NCBI RefSeq assembly: GCF_014196745.1
Contig: NZ_JACIEH010000003.1
Span: 1,054,001-1,118,000, forward strand
Direction of reading: 5' to 3'
Source of the DNA: Sphingomonas kyeonggiensis
GTDB taxonomy: Bacteria; Pseudomonadota; Alphaproteobacteria; Sphingomonadales; Sphingomonadaceae
DNA length: 64,000 nt
Positions 7,738 through 16,351 of this stretch are shown in pieces (the stretch's first letter is position 1; every line of letters begins with the position of its first letter). The position numbers and the translations under genes were made by a program. The notes below the pieces were generated by a model that was given only the letters and a program-made list of their open reading frames with translations, did no database searches and was not told the DNA's origin.

Positions 7738-9276
7738 ATGCTCACCCGTCCCCTGCTCGTCGCGCTGATCGCCGGCTTCCTTTCCGCCACCGGATTCGCC
7801 CCGCTCGACTGGTGGCCGGTCACGCTCGCCTGCATCGCGGTGCTGCTGCACCTGACCTGGCATGCGCCGAGCACGAAGAGCGCGCTGCTGCGCGGCTGGG
7901 TGTTCGGCGTCGGGCATTTCACCCTGGGCAACAACTGGATCCAGCACGCCTTCGATTTCCAGGACAAGATGCCGCCGGTGCTCGGCTATTTCGCCGTGGT
8001 GCTGCTCGCACTCTACCTGGCGGTCTATCCGGCGGTGGCGATGGGCCTCGCCTGGCGCTTCACCCGGCTGGTCAAGGCGCGGTGGAACGAGCCGGACCTC
8101 GGCTTCGTCCTGGCCGCCGTGGGTGCCTGGATCGTCACCGAATATCTGCGCGCCACCCTGTTCACCGGCTATCCGTGGAACCCGATGGGGGTGATCTGGG
8201 TGCCGACGCCGGTCGCACAGTTCGCGGCCTTCACCGGCACCTATGCATTGTCCGGCCTGACCATCCTTGTCGCGGGCGCGCTCTATCTCGCCACCCAGCA
8301 CCAGTATCGGGTGCCGCTCGTCACCGCCGCTGTGCTGCTCGTCACCGGCTTCGTGCTCAATCCCGGGCGGGTGGTCGAGGACATGACCCGTCCGCACGTC
8401 CGTGTCGTCCAGCCGAATATCGGCCAGGAGGGGGTCGACCAGCCCGATTACGCGCCGCGCGTGCTCGCCAAGCTCGTCGAGTGGAGTGGCCAGCCTGGCG
8501 CTGCGCCGCGGCTGGTCGTGTGGCCCGAGGGCATGGTCAATTACTATGTCGAGGACGGCTATCCGCAGCGTTTCTACGGCGATGCAGATCCGCGCTGGGT
8601 GCGCGGACGGATCGGCGGGCTGCTGGGACCCAAGGACCGTGCGATGGTGGGCGGCAACGCGCTGTTCTTCGAAGGCGACAAGCTGACCGGCGCGGGCAAT
8701 TCGGTGTGGACCGTCGATCCTGCCGGCATGCTCGGCCAGCGCTATGACAAGGCGCATCTGGTGCCGTACGGCGAGTATCTGCCGATGCGCACCCTGCTCG
8801 CGCCGCTCGGGCTGGCGCGGCTGGTGATGGGCGATATCGACTTCATCCCGGGGCCGGGCCCGCGCACGCTCGATGTCGGCGGGTTCGGCAAGGCGGGCGT
8901 GGCGGTCTGCTACGAGATCATCTTCTCGGGCCAGATCGTCGACCGGCGCCATCGCCCCGACTTCCTGTTCAATCCTTCGAACGATGCCTGGTTCGGCAGC
9001 TGGGGGCCGGTGCAGCACCTTGCCCAGGCCCGGTTGCGCGCGATCGAGGAAGGCCTGCCGATCCTGCGTGCGACGCCTACCGGTGTCTCGGCGATCATCG
9101 ATGCCCATGGCCGGCTGGTCGGCACCGTGCCTGCCGGGCAGGAGGGCGCGATCGAGGCGCCGCTTCCCAAGGCCGCGCCGCCGACGCTGTTTTCCCGCCT
9201 CGGCAACTGGCTCGCGCTGATCGCTGCATTCGCTTCTATAGTCTTGGCAATTGCTTTCAGGCGCCTAGCTCGCTAG
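7738..9276 (+). CDS. lnt: Apolipoprotein N-acyltransferase
   Basis: 512 residues. The N-terminal half has about six hydrophobic helices; the C-terminal half is a carbon-nitrogen hydrolase domain with catalytic residues in VVWPEGM (Glu), YDKAHLVPYGEYLP (Lys) and GVAVCYEIIFSG (Cys). One last transmembrane helix ends the protein. Lnt N-acylates the N-terminal Cys of lipoproteins at the outer face of the inner membrane. Length and motif order match the family. The metK leader follows directly, with no clear terminator between. Confidence 0.95.
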   Translation: MLTRPLLVALIAGFLSATGFAPLDWWPVTLACIAVLLHLTWHAPSTKSALLRGWVFGVGHFTLGNNWIQHAFDFQDKMPPVLGYFAVVLLALYLAVYPAVAMGLAWRFTRLVKARWNEPDLGFVLAAVGAWIVTEYLRATLFTGYPWNPMGVIWVPTPVAQFAAFTGTYALSGLTILVAGALYLATQHQYRVPLVTAAVLLVTGFVLNPGRVVEDMTRPHVRVVQPNIGQEGVDQPDYAPRVLAKLVEWSGQPGAAPRLVVWPEGMVNYYVEDGYPQRFYGDADPRWVRGRIGGLLGPKDRAMVGGNALFFEGDKLTGAGNSVWTVDPAGMLGQRYDKAHLVPYGEYLPMRTLLAPLGLARLVMGDIDFIPGPGPRTLDVGGFGKAGVAVCYEIIFSGQIVDRRHRPDFLFNPSNDAWFGSWGPVQHLAQARLRAIEEGLPILRATPTGVSAIIDAHGRLVGTVPAGQEGAIEAPLPKAAPPTLFSRLGNWLALIAAFASIVLAIAFRRLAR

Positions 9277-9288
9277 GGCGACATATAA

Positions 9289-9326
9289 GGAAAGCTTTAT
9301 ATGGCATGGCAACGGCCGCGCTTTCC
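9289..9326 (+). promoter_or_regulatory. Hairpin in metK leader
   Basis: GGAAAGC (9289-9295) can pair with GCTTTCC (9320-9326) in the 70-base leader before metK. The enclosed bases contain further GGC/GCC pairing. metK leaders often carry S-adenosylmethionine riboswitches, but I could not match a known SAM class here. It may be a short structured leader or chance. Confidence 0.3.
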
Positions 9327-9347
9327 TCCCATTGTCTGAGGAAAACC

Positions 9348-10559
9348 ATGCGTTCCAATTATCTCTTCACGTCCGAATCGGTCTCGGAAGGCCATCCCGA
9401 CAAGGTCGCCGACCAGATTTCCGACGCCATCGTCGATCTGTTCCTCTCGAAGGACCCCGAAGCCCGCATCGCCTGCGAAACGCTGACCACCACCCAGCTG
9501 GTCGTCCTCGCCGGTGAAATCCGCGGCAAGGGCATCATGGACACCGAGGGCAACTGGGCCCCGGGCGTGCAGGAAGAGGTCGAGAAGACCGTCCGCGACA
9601 CCGTGAAGCGCATCGGTTACGAGCAGGACGGCTTCCACTGGGAGACGCTCCGCTTCGAGAACAACCTGCACCCGCAGTCGGCGCACATCGCCCAGGGCGT
9701 GGACGCTTCGGGCAACAAGGACGAAGGCGCCGGCGACCAGGGCATCATGTTCGGCTTCGCCACCGACGAGACTCCGGATCTGATGCCGGCGACGCTCGAC
9801 TACAGCCACAAGATCCTCGCGCGCATGGCGGCCGACCGCCATTCGGGCGCCGCGCCGTTCCTCGAGCCGGACGCCAAGAGCCAGGTCACGCTGCGCTTCG
9901 ACAATGGCGTGCCGGTCGCGGCGACCGCGATCGTCGTCTCGACCCAGCACGGCAAGGGCTATGACGAGGGCGACAAGGAAGCCGAGCTCAAGGCCTATGT
10001 GAAGAAGGTCGTCGCGGACGTGATCCCGGCCGCGCTGCTTTCGGATGCCACCGAGTATCACATCAACCCGACCGGCTCGTTCGAGATCGGTGGTCCGGAC
10101 GGCGACGCGGGCGTCACCGGCCGCAAGATCATCGTCGACACCTATGGCGGTGCTGCTCCGCACGGCGGCGGCGCCTTCTCGGGCAAGGACCCGACCAAGG
10201 TCGACCGTTCGGCGGCGTACATCACCCGCTACCTCGCCAAGAACATCGTCGCCGCCGGCCTCGCCAAGCGCGTGACGATCCAGCTGGCGTACGCGATCGG
10301 CGTGTCGAAGCCGCTGTCGCTCTATGTCGACACCCACGGCACCGGCACCGTCGGCGACGACAAGATCGAAGCCGCGATCGCGGGCATCGAGAAGCTGGGC
10401 GGCCTCACCCCGCGCGGCATCCGCACGCACCTGCAGCTCAACAAGCCGATCTATTCGAAGACCGCCGCTTACGGTCACTTCGGCCGCAAGCCGGAAGGCG
10501 ACTTCTTCCCCTGGGAGAAGACCGACCTGGTCGAGGATCTGAAGGCCGCCCTGGCCTGA
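9348..10559 (+). CDS. metK: S-adenosylmethionine synthetase
   Basis: 403 residues from ATG 9348, preceded by TGAGGAAAACC. Family motifs: SEGHPDKVADQISD at the N-terminus, GAGDQGIMFG (ATP-binding hexapeptide) and GGGAFSGKDPTKVDRS. The enzyme makes SAM from methionine and ATP. An upstream GTG-type frame extension is rejected because 'MRSNYLFTSESV' is the conserved N-terminus. It probably forms a single transcription unit ended by the terminator at 10588. Confidence 0.98.
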   Translation: MRSNYLFTSESVSEGHPDKVADQISDAIVDLFLSKDPEARIACETLTTTQLVVLAGEIRGKGIMDTEGNWAPGVQEEVEKTVRDTVKRIGYEQDGFHWETLRFENNLHPQSAHIAQGVDASGNKDEGAGDQGIMFGFATDETPDLMPATLDYSHKILARMAADRHSGAAPFLEPDAKSQVTLRFDNGVPVAATAIVVSTQHGKGYDEGDKEAELKAYVKKVVADVIPAALLSDATEYHINPTGSFEIGGPDGDAGVTGRKIIVDTYGGAAPHGGGAFSGKDPTKVDRSAAYITRYLAKNIVAAGLAKRVTIQLAYAIGVSKPLSLYVDTHGTGTVGDDKIEAAIAGIEKLGGLTPRGIRTHLQLNKPIYSKTAAYGHFGRKPEGDFFPWEKTDLVEDLKAALA

Positions 10560-10587
10560 TCCTTCGCTTCGAAGGCAAGCAATCGAG

Positions 10588-10622
10588 AGCCCCGCGCCGG
10601 ACCTTCCGGCGCGGGGCTTTCT
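10588..10622 (+). terminator. Rho-independent terminator after metK
   Basis: A 13-bp stem AGCCCCGCGCCGG / CCGGCGCGGGGCT closes a 5-base loop (10601-10605). The T-rich tail is short and interrupted (TTTCTCGTTT). Confidence 0.85.
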
Positions 10623-10732
10623 CGTTTCCGGGCGCTGGAATCGCGCGAATCCTCCGTAGTGATACGGGCCATCCTATAAAGCACTGAGCAACCGCAATTC
10701 TTCATCAGGAAGGACGGGAAAGGAGCGAGTCG

Positions 10733-11494
10733 GTGGAGTCGGAGAATTCGATGATGGGTCCGGAAGCAGCGGCATCGGCTGGCGCGAGCGCGGGACTTGC
10801 GATCGCCTTCCAGCCCATCGCGGAGATCGCCGGCAGCCGCATCCACGCCTATGAGGCGCAGGTGCAGCGCAACGGCGCGCCCGCCGCGCAGGATTTCGAC
10901 CAGCTCTCGGCCGAGCAGCGCTGCGACGTCGATCGCCGCTGCGCCGTCGCGGCGATCCGCTGGGCGGCGACCGCCGGCTTCGCCAATTCGGGCGGCCGCC
11001 TCGCCATTCCGCTGAGCGCGCCGGCGATCGTCGATCCCGCCGAGCATATCCAGCCGGCGCTGATCACCGCGCGCCAGTACAACATCGTGCCCGAGCGGCT
11101 GGTGTTCATGCTGCACCATTACCAGGCGATCACCAGCTCGCAGCTCGCCGACGTCATGCACGTGTTCAACAAGCTGGGTCCGGCAGTCGCCTTTCACGGC
11201 ATCGGCCCGAACGAATCGGGCCTGGCCGCCTGCGGGAAGTTCGCGCCGCACCTGGTGATGATCGAGCCCGAGCTGGTCAGTGCCGTGGCCTCCAGCTGGT
11301 CGCGCCGTATCGCGATCGAGGATCTGGTGCGCCGCATGCAGAGCCTCGGCCTGCGCATCGCCGCCGCCGGGGTGGACAGCGAGGCCGCCTATGAGCGGCT
11401 ACGCAGCTTCGGCGTGCCGCTGGTCCAGGGCAGCTATGTCGGCGCGCCCGCCACGGGCATGCTGCCCCAGCCGGCGGCACGCAACGCCGCCTGA
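10733..11494 (+). CDS. Catalytically degenerate EAL-domain protein (1)
   Basis: 253 residues; GTG start with a strong AAAGGAG seven bases upstream (ATG 10751 is an alternative). It aligns along its length to an EAL phosphodiesterase: GLAIAFQPI, YEAQVQ (EAL region, Glu kept), then AIPLSAP (Asn lost), VFMLHH (Glu lost), AVAFHGIGP (DDFG lost), VMIEPELV (Lys lost), AAAGVDSEAA (Glu of AEGVE lost) and VQGSYVGAP (Gln kept). It is therefore very unlikely to hydrolyse c-di-GMP; it may bind it or act as a protein partner. A paralogue with the same GLAIAFQP opening lies at 12854. No other domain is visible. Confidence 0.8.
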   Translation: MESENSMMGPEAAASAGASAGLAIAFQPIAEIAGSRIHAYEAQVQRNGAPAAQDFDQLSAEQRCDVDRRCAVAAIRWAATAGFANSGGRLAIPLSAPAIVDPAEHIQPALITARQYNIVPERLVFMLHHYQAITSSQLADVMHVFNKLGPAVAFHGIGPNESGLAACGKFAPHLVMIEPELVSAVASSWSRRIAIEDLVRRMQSLGLRIAAAGVDSEAAYERLRSFGVPLVQGSYVGAPATGMLPQPAARNAA

Positions 11495-11561
11495 TTCCGG
11501 TACAATCCATGGCTTGCGGTTTGACCGCCAGCCCCTAGCCTTCGGGCAGGGGGATCTCGCC

Positions 11562-12602
11562 ATGCGCTTCACGACCTTGTTCGCCTTTGCCCTGTGCGCC
11601 GCCGCGATCCCGCCGGTGGCCGCGCAGGATCAGGCACGGATCGACATGCCGGCCACGGCCAGCTGGAAGCATGCCGAAACCGGCCTGGTCCTCCGCCCGA
11701 GCATCGCGGGCTATCCGCGCGGCACGATCGCCGATTCGAGCGGAAGCGAGCTCGACGTGATGGTGCAATATGCCGAGGGCGAGGCGACCCGCGTGACGCT
11801 CTACATCTTCCGGCCCTCGCTGATGAGCGTTCCGATCTGGTTCGACCGGTCGGAGACGCAGATCCTGCTGCGGAACGATGCATTCGGGAGGCCCGCGCCC
11901 GCGGGCCCCATCCGCGCCTTCACGCCGCCGCATGCCGACGCTGTCTCCGGCCTGCAGCGGGTCTATGTGCCGGGAAGCGGTGCCTACAAGAGCATGGGCC
12001 TGGTGATGATCCCGCTCGGCGAATGGCTGGTGGCGGTGCGCGCCAGCTCGACCGAACTCGATCCCGCCGCGCTCGAGGTCAGGCTGGGCGAGGTCGTAGC
12101 CGGGATCGCATGGCCCGAAAAGGTCGCAGCGTCGCCGGCCGCCGTGCCCGTCGCCGCCTGCGCCGGCGTGCTGGCCTATGACCGGAAGGCCAAGCCCAGA
12201 AAGCCCGATATGGCGCAGGCGCTGATGGGCGCGGTGCTTCTCGGCGTCCCCGAGGAGGAGGAGGTCGAGAAGGAGGCGCCGGCCAAGGCGTCCCCGCCGC
12301 CCGTCTGGTGCCGCGAGGGAACGTCAGGCGGCGATTATGGTGTCTATCGTGCCAATGATGCCACCAATGCCTATGTGCTCGCGGCCGGCGATGCCGGGGT
12401 GACGATCAATGTCACGCCCGCCTTTCCGCTGGAGGGCAAGAAGGTGGGCTACATGCTCAGCCTCGGCGCGCTCGATCGGACCCTCATCTATCCGAACTTC
12501 GACAAGCTGCCGTCACCCCAGGCTGCCTTCGACGCGATCCGCCGGCTCAAGCCGGTGTCGAGCACGACGCGGGGCAGCGGGGATCTGACAATCACCATGT
12601 GA
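11562..12602 (+). CDS. Secreted protein of unknown function
   Basis: 346 residues from ATG 11562 with a signal peptide (MRFTTLFAFALCAAAIPPVAAQ). The upstream frame continues open but the signal sequence and AGGGGGAT fix the start. The mature protein is a two-part periplasmic polypeptide with a Glu-rich linker (EEEEVEKEAPAKA, about residue 230) followed by a second small domain containing WCREG. No family is recognised. It lies between the two degenerate EAL genes, about 70 and 250 bases away, so co-function is possible but not shown. Confidence 0.7.
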   Translation: MRFTTLFAFALCAAAIPPVAAQDQARIDMPATASWKHAETGLVLRPSIAGYPRGTIADSSGSELDVMVQYAEGEATRVTLYIFRPSLMSVPIWFDRSETQILLRNDAFGRPAPAGPIRAFTPPHADAVSGLQRVYVPGSGAYKSMGLVMIPLGEWLVAVRASSTELDPAALEVRLGEVVAGIAWPEKVAASPAAVPVAACAGVLAYDRKAKPRKPDMAQALMGAVLLGVPEEEEVEKEAPAKASPPPVWCREGTSGGDYGVYRANDATNAYVLAAGDAGVTINVTPAFPLEGKKVGYMLSLGALDRTLIYPNFDKLPSPQAAFDAIRRLKPVSSTTRGSGDLTITM

Positions 12603-12853
12603 TTCGCGTGGGCGCGCCACGATTCGCGTGCCGGTCCATCGGTAGATACCGCCATTCCGGTTGTAATCTTCGGGCGATTGTTTCGCAGCCGACTCTCGGG
12701 ATCTCGCCGCGACTCGCGGATTCCCGTGGGGCAAGCCGAATCCGCCGCCAGCCCGCTTGGTAGAATCCCCATGGGGGGAATCCCCCTTCGGCGACGCACG
12801 GAATGGAGTTGATATCGTTAACCATTTTTAAGGGGCAGCAGAAAGGGAGCATC

Positions 12854-13684
12854 ATGCAAACCGAACCTGCCCAGCACGGACCCCAGTCTGGCCTCGCCAT
12901 TGCCTTTCAGCCGATGATCGCCACGGCGACCGGCCTGCCCTTTGCCTGGGCGGCGATCGCCTCGGCCCAGGGACGCAGCTTCGCCCAGATCGCCGCGGCG
13001 CTCGCGCCGGAAGCGCGGGCCGAGCTCGAGATGGACCGGATCAGCGCGGCCATCACCGGTGCCCTCGATGCCGGGCTGCTCGAAGGGGAGGCGCTGCTCG
13101 CCATTCCCGTCGGCGCCGCCGGCGGCGCGCCCGATGCCTTGCTCGCCCATCTCTTCCGCACCGCGGTCGAGCACCGCGTCGCGCTCGGCCGCATCGTCGT
13201 CGAGATCAATGCCGATGAGCGCGGCGACCTCGCCCCCGTCGCCGCGCTGGCCCAGGCCTGTGTCGATCGTGGCATCGCCATCGCGTTCGACAGCTTCGCC
13301 GTCGGCCCGCTCGCCGTCCGCCTCCTCGGCCGTTTCACCCCGCGCTTCGTCAAGCTCGACGCTGGGCTGGTCCGCAACATCTCGGACAGCCGCTCCCGCC
13401 GAGTCATCGTCGAGGGCGTGCTGCGCCTCGCCCGCAACATGGACGTGACGCTGATCGCCAACGGCATCGTCCGCCGCGAGGACCTGGTCCTGCTGTGCAC
13501 CATGGGCATCCGCCACATGCAGGGCGATTGGATCGCCCCGGCCCAGGCCCATCCGCTGCCCCGCCCGCACATCGCCCGCCGCGAACCGCGCAGCACCGTG
13601 CCGCAGCATCGCCGCCTCGCCGCCCACCAGCGCAGCGCCAGCAATCGTCCGTCGGCCTCTTCGTCGATCGCCCAGGCGCTCTAA
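12854..13684 (+). CDS. Catalytically degenerate EAL-domain protein (2)
   Basis: 276 residues from ATG 12854 (AAAGGGAGC upstream). The EAL fold is recognisable: GLAIAFQPM, RIVVEINADE, AIAFDSFAVGPLAV (normally DDFGTG), RFVKLDAGLV (Lys kept), ANGIVRREDL (normally AEGVE) and MQGDWIAPA. The EAL motif itself is replaced by AWAAIAS and the AEGVE Glu by Asn, so phosphodiesterase activity is not expected. The last 50 residues are Arg/Ser/His-rich and unlike the domain. It is a paralogue of the protein at 10733. Confidence 0.78.
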   Translation: MQTEPAQHGPQSGLAIAFQPMIATATGLPFAWAAIASAQGRSFAQIAAALAPEARAELEMDRISAAITGALDAGLLEGEALLAIPVGAAGGAPDALLAHLFRTAVEHRVALGRIVVEINADERGDLAPVAALAQACVDRGIAIAFDSFAVGPLAVRLLGRFTPRFVKLDAGLVRNISDSRSRRVIVEGVLRLARNMDVTLIANGIVRREDLVLLCTMGIRHMQGDWIAPAQAHPLPRPHIARREPRSTVPQHRRLAAHQRSASNRPSASSSIAQAL

Positions 13685-13722
13685 AGCTTGTTCTCTGCGC
13701 GGGGCGCGCTAACAGGCGGCCC

Positions 13723-14403
13723 GTGTCCGATCCCGTTTCCATCCGCCGTCTCTATGGCCGCCGCGCTGGCCACAAGCTCCGCCAGGGCCAGTCCGAACTC
13801 GTCGAGGCGCTGCTGCCGCAGGTGAGCGTGCCCGAGTCCGGCCCGCTCGATTCCCAGATCCTCTTCGGTGACAGCCGGCCGCTCGAATTCGAGATCGGCT
13901 TCGGCGCGGGCGAGCATCTCGCCGGCCAGGCGACCGCGCGGCCCGATCATGGCTTTATCGGCTGCGAGCCCTTCCTCAACGGTGTGGTCGGCGCGCTAGG
14001 CCATATCCGCGACGGCGACCTGACCAATGTCCGCCTGCACATGGGCGATGCGCTCGAAATACTCGAGCGGTTGCCCGATGCCAGCCTCGACCGGCTCTAC
14101 CTCCTGCATCCCGATCCCTGGCGGAAGGCGCGCCACGCCAAGCGCCGGATGGTCAATCACGGCCCGATGGACATCATCGCGGCCAAGCTGAAGCCGGGCT
14201 GCGAGTTCCGCCTCGGCACCGATCACCCGGTCTATGTCCGCTGGGCGATGATGATCATGAACCAGCGCCGCGATTTCGAATGGCAGGCGAAGACCGCCGA
14301 GGACTTCCTCACCCGTCCCGACGACTGGCCTGAGACGCGCTACGAGCGCAAGGCACGGCGCTTGGGGCACGAGGTCTGGTACTTCCGCTACGTGCGGGTT
14401 TGA
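13723..14403 (+). CDS. trmB: tRNA (guanine-46-N7)-methyltransferase
   Basis: 226 residues from GTG 13723, the start best matching the family N-terminus (IRRLYGRRAGHKLR). The SAM-binding motif is FEIGFGAGEHL; LLHPDPWRKARHAKRRM and YERKARRLGHEVWYFRY are TrmB signatures. It methylates G46 in the tRNA variable loop. It begins 39 bases after the EAL gene and has no clear promoter of its own. Confidence 0.95.
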   Translation: MSDPVSIRRLYGRRAGHKLRQGQSELVEALLPQVSVPESGPLDSQILFGDSRPLEFEIGFGAGEHLAGQATARPDHGFIGCEPFLNGVVGALGHIRDGDLTNVRLHMGDALEILERLPDASLDRLYLLHPDPWRKARHAKRRMVNHGPMDIIAAKLKPGCEFRLGTDHPVYVRWAMMIMNQRRDFEWQAKTAEDFLTRPDDWPETRYERKARRLGHEVWYFRYVRV

Positions 14404-14473
14404 GGCCGAATAGCCTGAACCCCATGGCCAGCACTTCGCGTGGCGTCACGCCGGCCATTGCGCGCTACAGGTA

Positions 14474-15289
14474 TCAGCCCTGCATGAAGGCAGCGAAGGC
14501 CTCCTTGTAGCGGGGATGCCAGCGCGACAGGGCCGGACGGTTCTCGATGACGTCGCCCATTGCCCACGCCATTCGCTTCTCGTCCATCGATCGCGCAACG
14601 TCGTTGTCCGGACAGAGGACGTAGAAGTCGCCCTGTGCCAGCCGCTCGAACAGGAAGTCCGCCACCTGCCCTGCGCTCCACGCGGCGTCCGGCTTCTCGC
14701 CACCGCCGCCGGTCATGCCGGTGAAGGTGAAGCCCGGGATCAGCAGATGGGCGGTCAGGCGATCCCCGGTCGTCTCGAGCAGCGTGTGCGCCAGCCCCTC
14801 GGTGAGCGCCTTCACCCCCGATTTGCTGACATTATAGGCGGTGTTGCCGGGCGGCTGGGTGATGCCTTGCTTCGAGCCCGTATTGACGATCATGGCGGGC
14901 CGGCCACTCTCGATCATCGCGGGCACAAAGGCCTGCACGCCGTGCAGGACGCCCATCAGGTTGACGCCGATCACCTGGTCCCAGATCGCCGGCCCGGACA
15001 GCGCATCGGCGCCGCCCGAGATCGCGGCGTTGTTCATCAGGAACGAGACGGCACCGAAGCGCGCATGGATTTCCGCCGCCAGCGCATCGACGGCCGCACG
15101 ATCGCTGACATCGACGACGAAGCCCGTCGCCGCGTCGCCCAGCGCGCTCGCGCGTTCCGTCACGGAGGCCGCGCGATCGACGAGGTAGACCCGCATGCCG
15201 CGGGCCACCAGCCGCTCGGCGACTGCCAGGCCGATGCCGCCCGCGGCACCCGTCACCACCGCGAGATTGCCTGCTCCGAGTGCTTCCAT
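14474..15289 (-). CDS. Short-chain dehydrogenase/reductase
   Basis: 271 residues from ATG 15289 (AGGAGAG upstream). SDR signatures: VVTGAAGGIGLAVAE for NAD(P) binding, LMNNAAISGG, and the YNVSKSG catalytic Tyr-Lys. After the core, LLIPGFTFTGMTGGGG and an extended C-terminus ending RYKEAFAAFMQG resemble one SDR subgroup of unknown substrate. The cofactor cannot be settled from sequence alone, though the Asp in VYLVDRAAS after strand 2 favours NAD. Confidence 0.88.
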   Translation of the reverse strand: MEALGAGNLAVVTGAAGGIGLAVAERLVARGMRVYLVDRAASVTERASALGDAATGFVVDVSDRAAVDALAAEIHARFGAVSFLMNNAAISGGADALSGPAIWDQVIGVNLMGVLHGVQAFVPAMIESGRPAMIVNTGSKQGITQPPGNTAYNVSKSGVKALTEGLAHTLLETTGDRLTAHLLIPGFTFTGMTGGGGEKPDAAWSAGQVADFLFERLAQGDFYVLCPDNDVARSMDEKRMAWAMGDVIENRPALSRWHPRYKEAFAAFMQG

Positions 15290-15420
15290 CTGTCTCTCCT
15301 GCCATGCCGAGATCGGTCGGACCTTCCGATTCCGCGCGCTATTGCACAATCGGCCGGGCGCCGGAAACGGCGGCGATGAGCCCTGCGCGCAGGGCATCTT
15401 CGCCACGCAGAAGGGGCCGC

Positions 15421-16194
15421 CTATTGGGAAAGCTCGACCCATACCGGCGCGTGATCGCTGGTCTTCTCCCAGCCGCGTACTTCCCGGTCGACCTCGGCGC
15501 GCTTCAGCCGCTTCGCTGCCGGCGCGTTGAGCAGCAGATGGTCGATCCGCAGCCCGGCATTGCGGGCATAGGCGTTCCGGAAATAATCCCAGAAGGTGTA
15601 GATCGTCTCGCCGGGATGGAGGTGGCGCAGCGCGTCGGTCCAGCCCTGTTCCAGCAGCCGTGCATAGGCCGCCCGCGCCTCGGGCGCGAACAGCGCGTCG
15701 TCCAGCCAGCGCTCGGGCTTGTAGACGTCGAGATCGGTCGGCATCACGTTATAGTCGCCCGCCAGCACCACCGGCTCGCCGAGCCAGACCAGATCGGCGG
15801 CGCGGCGTGCGAAACGCTCCATCCATTTGAGCTTGTAGTCGAATTTCGGACCCGGCCTGGGATTGCCGTTGGGCAGGTACAGCCCGCCTATCAGCACCCC
15901 GTTCACCGCCGCCTCGATATAGCGGCTCTGCACGTCCTCTGGATCGCCGGGCAGGCCGCGATGCGTCTCGATCGGATCGTCGCCGCGCGCCAGGATGGCG
16001 ACGCCGTTCCAGCTCTTCTGCCCGTGCCAGACCGCGCCGTATCCGGCGTCGCGGATCGCGCCTTCGGGGAATTTCTCCTGGGGCGCCTTCAGTTCCTGCA
16101 GGCACACGACATCGGGTTGCGCTTCCGCCAGCCAGCGCAGCAGCACGGGGAGGCGCCCGTTGACGCCGTTTACGTTGTAGGTCGCGATCTTCAC
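15421..16194 (-). CDS. xthA: Exodeoxyribonuclease III
   Basis: 257 residues of the exonuclease/endonuclease/phosphatase fold. Catalytic landmarks: ATYNVNGVNGR, CLQELKAP (metal-binding Glu), GLYLPNGNP, GDYNVMPTDLDV, GLRIDHLLLN and SDHAPVWVEL (catalytic His). It acts as an AP endonuclease and 3'-5' exonuclease in base excision repair. Length is normal for the family. Confidence 0.95.
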   Translation of the reverse strand: MKIATYNVNGVNGRLPVLLRWLAEAQPDVVCLQELKAPQEKFPEGAIRDAGYGAVWHGQKSWNGVAILARGDDPIETHRGLPGDPEDVQSRYIEAAVNGVLIGGLYLPNGNPRPGPKFDYKLKWMERFARRAADLVWLGEPVVLAGDYNVMPTDLDVYKPERWLDDALFAPEARAAYARLLEQGWTDALRHLHPGETIYTFWDYFRNAYARNAGLRIDHLLLNAPAAKRLKRAEVDREVRGWEKTSDHAPVWVELSQ

Positions 16195-16239
16195 TTCGCC
16201 TGATCTCCCCGGAGAGCGAAGAGTTCCGGAGCCCCAATC

Positions 16240-16318
16240 GTCATCCCGGCGAAAGCCGGATCTCAGGCGAAGGCGCGGGGAAGGAGCCGCACGAGATCCC
16301 GGCTTTCGCCGGGATGAC
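16240..16318. repeat. Palindromic repeat family A, copy 2
   Basis: Arms 16240-16266 and 16293-16318 are inverse complements with core TCATCCCGGCGAAAGCCGGA. It lies between xthA and the FNR-type gene. It belongs to a sub-type with CCGGC..GCCGG in place of CCGC..GCGG. Confidence 0.88.
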
Positions 16319-16351
16319 GGCGGTAGGTCGGAATGACGATTATCGGCCTGG

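Noticed and set aside
9277..9347. Known SAM-II or SAM/SAH riboswitch before metK
   Set aside because: The leader is too short and I could not place the conserved bases of these classes.
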